Assembly (NCBI GenBank): GCA_041656175.1
Contig: JBBAEA010000005.1
Coordinates: 1-56,772, forward strand
Direction: 5' to 3'
DNA length: 56,772 nt
From: JBBAEA01 sp041656175
GTDB taxonomy: Bacteria; Myxococcota_A; Bradymonadia; UBA4248
The stretch's first letter is position 1. The number at the start of each line of letters is the position of its first letter. This document shows, piece after piece, positions 1-6,662 of the stretch. The translations under genes were made by a program, and so were the position numbers. The notes below the pieces were generated by a model. That model did no database searches, was not told where the DNA came from, and saw only the letters and a program-made list of their open reading frames with translations.

Positions 1-16
1 GAAAACAAAAATACGC

Positions 17-139
17 TTTTCTTTACCATTTTGATGCGGATTCTAGGAAACAAGGAATGAGGCAAAGGAGCGACCTAAGGGTCGTGACTGCGCCGAATGA
101 CGCAGTTGACGACGAAGACGCGCAAAATGGTAAAGAAAA
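17..139 (+). repeat. Family D interspersed repeat, copy 1, inside a 17-bp inverted repeat
   Basis: Positions 33-127 match, as reverse complement, 52641-52731. Shared landmarks are GATGCG at the start, a small CTAAGG-centred hairpin, then CGCGCC(A/G)AATGACG and GACGCG at the end. This copy is also enclosed by a perfect 17-bp inverted repeat, TTTTCTTTACCATTTTG at 17-33 and its complement at 123-139, so the whole segment can fold into one long hairpin. No gene is visible in positions 1-240. An open frame on the minus strand here is only repeat sequence. Confidence 0.6.
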
Positions 140-164
140 ATGGGTTCTAAGGGCGATAGCCCTT

Positions 165-234
165 AGCGGGGTGTGGGGCAGCGCCCCACAAAACAGCGGG
201 GTGTGGGGCAGCGCCCCACAAAACAGCGGGGTGT
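165..234. repeat. 30-bp tandem repeat, 2.3 copies
   Basis: A 30-bp unit beginning AGCGGGGTGTGGGGCAGCGC is present at 165-194 and 195-224, with a partial third copy at 225-234. Each unit contains the hairpin GTGGGGCAGCGCCCCAC. It follows a GGGCGATAGCCC hairpin (151-162) of the kind that flanks the family C repeats. It lies just 3' of the aminotransferase gene, so the hairpins could help end its transcription. Confidence 0.7.
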
Positions 235-240
235 AGCTCA

Positions 241-1437
241 TTATGTCAGTGCTTTTAAGCTCTCAGCGATGCGTTTGATGCCCTTTTCGATGTTTTCTTC
301 GCTCATGGCGAAGGATAATCGCAGGTAGCCCGGTGCGCCGAACGCGCTACCAGGAACGGTAGCAACTTTAGCGTGTTCGATGAGGAATTCTGCGAGATCG
401 ACGTCGTCGTTGATCTTTTTACCTTCGTATGTTTTTTGCAAGTAGTCGTTAAAGTTTACGAGCAAATAAAAAGAGCCGCGTGGTTTTGTACAGGTGATAT
501 GCGGGATTTTTTCGATCAAATCAATGATAAGTTTGCGGCGTCGTGTAAAATGATCGAGCATGTTTTGGAAAAAGTCGTCGCTTAGTTTGAGTGCAGCAAC
601 GGCGCCGCTTTGCGCAAAACTTGTGGGATTAGACGTGGAATGACTTTGCACGGTCGACATGGCTTTTATAATGTTTGTTGGCGCAATGCCAAAACCAAGT
701 CTCCAGCCAGTCATGGCGTAGGATTTCGAGAAACCGCTAGCGACAATAACGCGGTTGCGTAGATCGGGTGCAAGTTGTAAGAGCTCGTAATGCACAAAGC
801 CGTCGTAGGTCAGTTTGTAATAGATATTATCCCAAAGGACGAATAGCTCGGGGTGTTCGCGTAGAACCTCGATGAGAGCGAATAAGTCCTCGCGGCTATA
901 GGCGGCGCCCGTTGGGTTTGAGGGAGAATTGAGTATGAGCATTTTGGGTTTATGCTCAACGATAGCGGCTCTTAAGTCGTCGGCTTGGAGCAAGAAATCG
1001 TTCTCTTGCTTAGTTTCTATAAATACAGGTGTTGCGCCAGCTAGATAGATCTGCGCCGGGTAGCTCAACCAATAGGGGGCGGGGAGTAGAACTTTATCGC
1101 CTAGATCCAGCAGCGCCATGCAGGCATTGTATAGTATTTGTTTGCCGCCAACGCCGGCAATAACTTCATCTCCCGAGCAATCTACGCCGAATTCCGCCTT
1201 ATAGGCGGCAGCGATGCCGTCGCGCAACTCTTTGGTGCCTGCAACAGGGGTGTATTTGGTTTGTCCAGCGTCTAGTGCGGCTTTCGCGGCATCAACGACG
1301 CTTTTGGGCGTGTCAAAATCAGGCTCTCCAGCGCCGAAACTCACTACATCAACGCCCTGCGCTTTCAGAGCGCTGCTTTTTGCAGTGATGGCTAAAGTTA
1401 GCGATGCTTTTACGTGCGATAGTCGTTTGGCTATCAT
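241..1437 (-). CDS. Aspartate aminotransferase (class I/II, PLP-dependent)
   Basis: Transfers the amino group between aspartate and 2-oxoglutarate in the cytoplasm; members of this subgroup may also accept other acidic or aromatic amino acids. The 398-residue length is normal for the family. Visible signatures are the N-terminal GAGEPDFDTP motif (residues 35-44), the NSPSNPTGA loop near 170-178, the cofactor-contacting LWDNIYYKL segment near 201, the Schiff-base lysine in SGFSKSYAMTGWR (Lys238) and the carboxylate-binding Arg in YLRLSFAMS near 374. ATG at 1437 is preceded by AAGGAA at good spacing. It stands alone on the minus strand; topA upstream is separated by a family A hairpin element. 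Exact substrate range cannot be read from the sequence. Confidence 0.93.
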   Translation of the reverse strand: MIAKRLSHVKASLTLAITAKSSALKAQGVDVVSFGAGEPDFDTPKSVVDAAKAALDAGQTKYTPVAGTKELRDGIAAAYKAEFGVDCSGDEVIAGVGGKQILYNACMALLDLGDKVLLPAPYWLSYPAQIYLAGATPVFIETKQENDFLLQADDLRAAIVEHKPKMLILNSPSNPTGAAYSREDLFALIEVLREHPELFVLWDNIYYKLTYDGFVHYELLQLAPDLRNRVIVASGFSKSYAMTGWRLGFGIAPTNIIKAMSTVQSHSTSNPTSFAQSGAVAALKLSDDFFQNMLDHFTRRRKLIIDLIEKIPHITCTKPRGSFYLLVNFNDYLQKTYEGKKINDDVDLAEFLIEHAKVATVPGSAFGAPGYLRLSFAMSEENIEKGIKRIAESLKALT

Positions 1438-1736
1438 AGGGTTCCTTTATTTTTAAAAAACTGTATCTCCATCCCCCTACCCCAAAAAAAGCAAATCAAT
1501 GATTTGTTCTTGTGAATAAACTTGTACTTTTCATTTACGTATCCCAACGTGAAGCAATAACTCCACAGCTCTCTATTCAATGTTCTTAGTGCAAAATAGT
1601 CGTAATCCCATAAGTCTGCGTGTTTTTTCGCAGATACTCTTAGCAAACAGCGAAAATCCGTTTTTTGTTCCCAAACTTGAGCTGTGCTAGCGTTTTTGCA
1701 GTGCAGAGCTAGTTTTATGAGCCAAACTTGTGGCGA

Positions 1737-1883
1737 GGGGGTAGCGCGGGATCACCGAGTAAAAGGCGTTACAAACGCATAAACTGCGTTGGTTCGGCGA
1801 GTAGCCGAAACAAGGCAGTTTATGAAGCGTTTGTTGCGCATTTTGCGAGGAAGCCCGCGCGTAGGGGGAGACTTCCCCCCCCC
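1737..1883 (+). repeat. Family A hairpin element, copy A1
   Basis: Left end GGGGGTAGCGCGGGATC, right end GCCCGCGCGTAGGGGG followed by a small G/C hairpin ending in CCCCC. The basal stem pairs GCGCGGG with CCCGCGC; the apical hairpin is TTCGGC-GAGTA-GCCGAA. Nearly identical to copy A9 (38442-38583). The remaining gap towards the aminotransferase (1438-1736) holds a short TCTGCG/CGCAGA hairpin near 1615-1634 and no convincing gene. Confidence 0.85.
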
Positions 1884-1928
1884 AAAATAAAGCTTAAAAG
1901 TTTACGCTTTGTTCAAACAAAGTTCGCT

Positions 1929-4211
1929 TTACGCCGTGTCTTTCGAGTAAGCGCAATTTGGGCACAGGAGTTTGGATTCGTCTCTTTTGCTGACTTCTTC
2001 AAGGTTTGCGGCTTGGCAGTTTGGGCAGCGTTGCTCGGTGGGTTTGTTCCACGTGGCGTATTTGCACTTGGGATAGTTTCCACAGCCATAGAAAACTCGC
2101 CCTTTTTTGCTGCGTTTCTCGAACAATTCGCCGTCGCAGTCTTCTTTTGGGCAAGCGATTCCAAGGGACAAGGCTTGTGTGTGCTTACACTCGGGGTAGC
2201 TTGAGCAGGCGAGGAAGCGGCCGTAGCGCCCGGTTTTGATGATCATGGGTTTGGAACATTTTGGGCAGGTTCCGCACTCTTGTACCACGCGTTCGACGGG
2301 GATAATTTTGCCGCTTTCGTCGCGTTTAAATTCCTTGGTGTTTTTGCACTTCGGGTATCCGTTACAAGCAAGGAAATAGCCGTTTTTTCCCCATTTAGCG
2401 CTGAAAGTTTCGCCGCATTTTTCGCAAATGATGTCCGTTTCTTCGGTTTCGCGTTTAACGTTGCGCATTTCGGCGCCAGCGCGTTTGAGATCCTTTTTAA
2501 AGGGGCCGTAAAAATTATTGAGAACCTCAACCCATTCCTGGGCTCCTTGAGCGATTTCGTCTAGATTGGCCTCCATTTTGGCGGTAAATTTTATGTTCAA
2601 TATGGAGGGGAAGTTTTCGACAAGGAGTTGCGTGACGAGCTGTCCGAGTTCAGTGGGGTGAAATTGTTTGCCTTGCCGCTCGACGTAGTCGCGATTTTGG
2701 ATCAGAGAAACGATGGAGCTGTAGGTGGAGGGGCGGCCGATGCCACAGGTTTCGAGCTCTTTGATGAGAGTTGCTTCGTTATAGCGCGGCGGCGGTTGCG
2801 TGAAGTGCTGGGTGTGGGTGGTTTTGTGGCACTTGCAACTGTCATTTTTCTCGACACGTGGAAGTCGCACATCCCCAGTATTGGCGGGGGTTTGCGTATC
2901 ATCGTCGTCTTTGCCTTCTTCGTAAACGATTTGGTAGCCCTTGAACTTTTGGATGGAGCCGTTTGCGCGGAAGATAAGCGGACCGTTTTGGATGTCTATG
3001 GTGGTTGTGTCAAACACGGCTTCGCGCATTTGGCTTGCAACGAAACGGTTCCAGATGAGTTTATAGAGTTTGTATTGATCGGCGTTTAAGAAATTTTTAA
3101 TGGCATCGGGTTGGAGTGAAACGTCGGTAGGGCGTATGGCTTCGTGGGCGTCTTGTGCGTTTTTTCCCGATGCGAAGTTATTCGCCTTAGTGGGTAAATA
3201 CTCGTTTCCGTAAAGATTGGCGATGAGTTGTCGGCATTCATTGACGGCATCGGCCGAAACGCGTACCGAGTCCGTTCGCATGTAGGTGATCAAACCCACT
3301 GTCCCAGCGGCGCCCAAGTCTATACCTTCAAAAAGTTTTTGTGCCGTAGACATGGTTTTTTGCGAGCTAAAGCGCAGTTGCCTCGATGCGTCTTGCTGTA
3401 GTTTAGAAGTGGTAAAGGGCGGCTGGGTTCGTCTTTTGTTCTCTTTTCTTGTTACGGATTTGACGATGAATGGGTGATTTTTGCTGATTTCAAGCAGTTT
3501 TTTTGCTTCATCTTCGTTTTTAATTCGGCCTTTTTCGTTTTTAACATCGGTTCTTTCGCCATCCACCGTAAAGAGATCCGCCCAAAATCGCGGTGCCTCT
3601 TTTGCTTCGAGGTTTACGCGAATGTTCCAATACTCCGTGTTGACGAAAGCGGCGATTTCGGCCTCGCGGTCAACGATGAGTCGGACTGCAACGGATTGCA
3701 CCCTACCTGCCGAGAGCCCACGTTTGACCTTCTCCCAGAGAATGGGGCTAATTTGGTAGCCCACTAATCTGTCTAGAATTCTTCGCGCTTGCTGGCTTTC
3801 GTAGCGCTTTTTGTCGATTTCGCGGGGGTTGTTTAGCCCCTCTTGTATGCCCTTTTTCGTGATCTCGTGGATTTCGATTCGGCGAGCTTCGCGCGGTTTT
3901 TTCTTATCAAAACAGCCAATGACCTCGGCGATATGCCACGCAATCGCTTCACCCTCGCGGTCGGGGTCAGTGGCGATGAATATCTGATCCGCCGAGGCTG
4001 CCAGTTTTCTAATATTTGACAGTGCTTTAGTTTTGCCAGGTATTGTTTCGTATAGCGGCTCAAAATCGGCTTCGATGTTCACACCCAAGCTGCTCTTGGG
4101 CAAATCCTTGATATGTCCGTAGGAAGCGATAACATCAAATTTACTTCCCAGAACTTTTGCTATTGTTGTTGCTTTCGCTGGCGATTCGACGATTACTAGC
4201 CCTTTTCCCAT
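1929..4211 (-). CDS. topA: DNA topoisomerase I (type IA)
   Basis: Relaxes negatively supercoiled DNA by single-strand passage. The 760-residue protein starts with the Toprim domain (GKGLVIVESPAKATTIAKVLG, residues 3-23; acidic TDPDREGEA at 81-89). The catalytic tyrosine lies in GLITYMRTDSVRVS (Tyr310), and the fold's conserved RILDRLVGYQ and SAGRVQSVAVRLI segments are present at 144-153 and 168-179. The C-terminal ~165 residues carry four Cys-rich zinc-ribbon modules with CxxC and CxxYPxC pairs (CNGYPKC, CSSYPEC, CGNYPKC and a last CPNC pair), typical of bacterial TopA. ATG at 4211 has a strong GAGGAAGG ribosome site. It seems to be a single-gene unit bounded by repeat-rich gaps. Confidence 0.97.
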   Translation of the reverse strand: MGKGLVIVESPAKATTIAKVLGSKFDVIASYGHIKDLPKSSLGVNIEADFEPLYETIPGKTKALSNIRKLAASADQIFIATDPDREGEAIAWHIAEVIGCFDKKKPREARRIEIHEITKKGIQEGLNNPREIDKKRYESQQARRILDRLVGYQISPILWEKVKRGLSAGRVQSVAVRLIVDREAEIAAFVNTEYWNIRVNLEAKEAPRFWADLFTVDGERTDVKNEKGRIKNEDEAKKLLEISKNHPFIVKSVTRKENKRRTQPPFTTSKLQQDASRQLRFSSQKTMSTAQKLFEGIDLGAAGTVGLITYMRTDSVRVSADAVNECRQLIANLYGNEYLPTKANNFASGKNAQDAHEAIRPTDVSLQPDAIKNFLNADQYKLYKLIWNRFVASQMREAVFDTTTIDIQNGPLIFRANGSIQKFKGYQIVYEEGKDDDDTQTPANTGDVRLPRVEKNDSCKCHKTTHTQHFTQPPPRYNEATLIKELETCGIGRPSTYSSIVSLIQNRDYVERQGKQFHPTELGQLVTQLLVENFPSILNIKFTAKMEANLDEIAQGAQEWVEVLNNFYGPFKKDLKRAGAEMRNVKRETEETDIICEKCGETFSAKWGKNGYFLACNGYPKCKNTKEFKRDESGKIIPVERVVQECGTCPKCSKPMIIKTGRYGRFLACSSYPECKHTQALSLGIACPKEDCDGELFEKRSKKGRVFYGCGNYPKCKYATWNKPTEQRCPNCQAANLEEVSKRDESKLLCPNCAYSKDTA

Positions 4212-4334
4212 ACCTTCCTCTTTCTTAAGTCTCTAGCCCCCACTCCATGCGCTTACTCTATTCATCGCAGTTTTACAAACAAGAAGGAAAATTGCATTGG
4301 CTGCACCGATGAATCGATATTTTTGTTTTTTTGT

Positions 4335-4478
4335 GGGGGAAGTTTCCCCCTACGCGCAAGCTTCCCACAAAATTCGGCAAGAGCCGCTGTATTTAATGCG
4401 CCGTTCACGCTAATCGCGTGACCATCGCATTAAATGCGTCTCTAGCCGAATTTTGCGGGTGATCTTGCGCTACCCCCT
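4335..4478 (-). repeat. Family A hairpin element, copy A2
   Basis: Inverted orientation. Read on the minus strand, the left end is GGGGGTAGCGCAAGATC and the right end CTTGCGCGTAGGGGG plus the small G/C hairpin. The basal stem is GCGCAAG/CTTGCGC, the middle stem pairs GCAAAATTCGGC with GCCGAATTTTG, and the apical hairpin is TCACGC-GATTA-GCGTGA. It sits upstream of topA. The middle stem differs from all other copies but still pairs. Confidence 0.85.
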
Positions 4479-4537
4479 CAAACATGCTTATCACTTAAAC
4501 TTAGCTCGCACTGCAAAAAACTTAGCTCCCTTCGCTT

Positions 4538-4700
4538 ACGCGAGACTCTGATTAAAGCAAAAATATTCAAAAAATAGCTAGCGTAAATCACGGGAATTCA
4601 GGCGAGCATTCAAAATAAAGCTAATATAATCAAAGACCTACACACAAAACGGATTCCAAGAGCGCAAGCCCTTGGACGGGTTTTTGCGAAGCTCCAAGAG
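4538..4700 (-). repeat. Family C interspersed repeat, degenerate copy C1
   Basis: Shares the family landmarks in the same order as copy C4: a CTCTGATTAAAGCAAAAAT end, a diverged middle, TAATCAAAGACCTACACACAAAACG, then a CCAAG...CTTGG hairpin near 4660-4680. Together with element A2 it fills the gap 4212-4738. I see no gene in that gap. Confidence 0.5.
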
Positions 4701-4738
4701 CTCAGAGCTTCTTTAGACTGTAGTACATTGATGAGCTA

Positions 4739-5830
4739 CTAGATTTCCTTTTTCAAGTCTCCCTTTTTATATCCCTCTTTTTGAGTTATAGCCTGAACAA
4801 TTTTCTCGCGAGTGGCTTTTGGGTAGTCTTTCATAAGGCGAGTATCGTTTCCATCCTCGTCTTGAACGTTGGTAGCACCAACCGTTTTGACAACGAAATC
4901 ATAATAAGCTTGCGGGTCATTGTCGCCGTGACCAAGTGGGGCGTAAACATCGGACTTTCCTTCGTTTTTCAAGAAAACGTCGTGCAATGTGCGATCGCTG
5001 TATTTTTTATCGAAAAGAAGTTCGACCTTAGCATCGTAACCAGCTTGCACGGTGGGGAAGATCCCGTAACCCTGCTTGTCCATTTTCAAGGCGCCATAAG
5101 CCTTGGTCATCATGTTGCCAGGGTTGTTGTTTCTCCATGATTTGGTGCCATTGTTTTTTTGGATAATGGTTCCATTCTCCAGCTTATATCTGCGTTTCGT
5201 TACGCTGGGAGCCCAAACGGCTACGGCCTTATGATCCTCCCACAGTTTGTCTTCATCAGTGATATCCTCAGTAGAGCTTGCAGCCTTGGGTTCATCAGAT
5301 TCTGCGTTCGTATCGGCTGTCTTTTTGGGCTCTTGAAAAGGGCTTAACTCGATAATCTTTGCCCAAGTTAATGAGCCAACGATTCCATCTACGGGCTCTA
5401 AACCGTGCGTCTTTTGGAATATAGCAATTTTTTCCGCAGAAATTGGACCCAAGTCTCCGTCATCTCCAGCTCCAACCGCTACTTGAATGTGCTTACATTT
5501 CGCAATGCTATATTTATAGCTTCTGTTGACCCTCGCGGCCTTATCTTTGTCAATGTCGACAGTAGGCTCAGTCGACGAACCTTTGGAGGAAACTTCGTTT
5601 TTGCTAGTGCTTAGTGGACGATCTTCGTATCGCGATAGCTCGCGAGTAGAGAGGATTCTTTTACCTATGGTATCAGAATTTGTTTGAGTCGTAGAGCGGT
5701 CACTCCCCTCTGTATCATTAGTCTTTGGCGTCGAAGTATCGACTTTACCCGTGTAATCCCAATGCCAACCCTCTTTGATATAGTTTTTAAACCCATAGGT
5801 AGCGGCATTTTTCGACAGGCATGTATATGT
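4739..5830 (-). pseudogene. 5'-truncated peptidoglycan-active protein: VanY (M15) tail, peptidoglycan-binding domain, NNNPGN domain
   Basis: The frame is open from 5830 to the stop at 4739 but has no ATG before residue ~125; the first usable codon, TTG at 5452, lies inside the peptidoglycan-binding domain. Upstream of it, in frame, are AATYGF and IKEGWHWDYTG, the end of an M15/VanY D,D-carboxypeptidase domain (EGWHW carries the general base and one zinc ligand). The first two zinc ligands would lie further 5' and are absent because the frame closes with TAA at 5831-5833. After a Ser/Thr-rich linker comes a PG_binding_1-like segment (GDLGPISAEKIAIFQKTHG, DGIVGSLTWAK). The C-terminal part has SWRNNNPGNM and TVQAGYDAKVELLFDKKY, a domain type seen in phage and secreted lytic proteins. 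It probably once acted on cell wall, perhaps as an exported toxin; now it looks like a remnant. Confidence 0.7.
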
Positions 5831-6378
5831 TTACTGAGGGAACAGGGCAGCGCGTTATGAGCATCTCCTCCGATCCCGTTGCTACATCGAATGATGCTAG
5901 CTTACGGGTTTATGACAACGATTTCAGTGGTGGGCAAGCACAAAGCATTACATTAGAAGATTGCGAAGACGGTGACACTCGTTGCCATACTGGGAGCAAT
6001 ATTATTGACACATGTGTTAGTGGAGTATGGGCGCCCCTTGCGAGAAACTGTTCAGCAGGTAAGGTTTGTAGCCTCTACACTTCGAATTGCGAAGTTCCTG
6101 CAATCGTTGCGGTCTTCCCCGACAATCTTGTCGTTAGTAAGTCGGATGAACGTAGGATCGAAATCACTGTGGACTTCAACGCTAAGGTTGATGGTACTCT
6201 TAGTGTCATTGATCCAAACGAAAAAGTGCAAGATATACCTTTTAGGAGTAAGTCGCGTATAGAGGTGGAGCTAGATCCGTCGGCACTAGCTCTTTATGAA
6301 ACAAAAAATTATACATTTGTGTTTGGCAACGATATTATAGCAAAGCAATGGTCAGTTAATCTGACGTTAATCCCGTAG
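5821..6378 (+). pseudogene. 3' remnant of a secreted Cys-containing protein
   Basis: The open frame has no signal peptide although its content looks extracytoplasmic. A Cys-rich stretch (residues ~45-90, with DCEDGD, RCHTG, DTCVSGVW, NCSAGKVC) resembles Cys-rich surface proteins, followed by a beta-rich Ig-like tail (VTLS-type strands, ends NLTLIP). ATG codons exist at 5821, 5827 and 5857; the last has a GAGGGAACAGGG ribosome-like site, so weak translation is possible. The upstream frame closes with TAG at 5800. Because the divergent neighbour also loses its 5' part at this point, I read both as fragments joined by a rearrangement. The specific function is unknown. Confidence 0.5.
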
Positions 6379-6399
6379 GGCTCGTTGTAGCTTGGTATC

Positions 6400-6427
6400 A
6401 AAGGCTTGGGGCATCCCAAGCCTTTTT
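6400..6427 (+). terminator. Rho-independent terminator
   Basis: AAAGGCTTGG-GGCAT-CCCAAGCC followed by TTTTT, 21 bases after the stop of the plus-strand fragment. The stem is about 10 bp and the T-run lies on the plus strand. Confidence 0.8.
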
Positions 6428-6584
6428 CATAGCTTTACTGCATGGAGCAAGTTTAACGCGTTCGCTATGTTGTAGATATCAGTCGCGGCTTTTTGTGAGC
6501 TTCGTTGCTTCTATTTTCGGTATTTCCCATTAATAGAAGCTAGATGCCGTGACCGCGTGATGATGAAAAGAACAGTTAGGCTAC

Positions 6585-6660
6585 GTATTGTAAAGTCAAT
6601 AAAATCAAGTCGTTACACACAAAAGAATCCATTGAGACAGGGCATGCCCTGTCTATACAA
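6585..6660 (-). repeat. Family C interspersed repeat, partial copy C2
   Basis: Contains the family core GTCAATAAAATCAA followed by GTTACACACAAAA and then a GACAGGGCATGCCCTGTC hairpin (about 6637-6654). It abuts the 3' end of the large Cys-rich lipoprotein gene, for which the hairpin could act as terminator. The rest of the gap 6428-6584 shows nothing I can name. Confidence 0.55.
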
Positions 6661-6662
6661 CG

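Noticed and set aside
165..234. 30-bp repeats considered as CRISPR
   Set aside because: The units are directly tandem without spacers and occur only 2.3 times.
23..241. Minus-strand frame over the 30-bp tandem repeats
   Set aside because: The frame only translates repeat units and family D; no independent coding signal.
1434..1646. Minus-strand 70-codon frame upstream of the aminotransferase
   Set aside because: Overlaps the real start of the aminotransferase, has no recognisable content and no good ribosome site.
1790..1820. GGTTCGGC-type sequence resembling a tRNA T-arm
   Set aside because: It is the apical hairpin of family A; no acceptor or anticodon arms around it.
1728..2204. Plus-strand open frame of 158 codons
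   Set aside because: It runs through family A element A1 and then antisense to the zinc-ribbon end of topA; no ribosome site and no family-like content.
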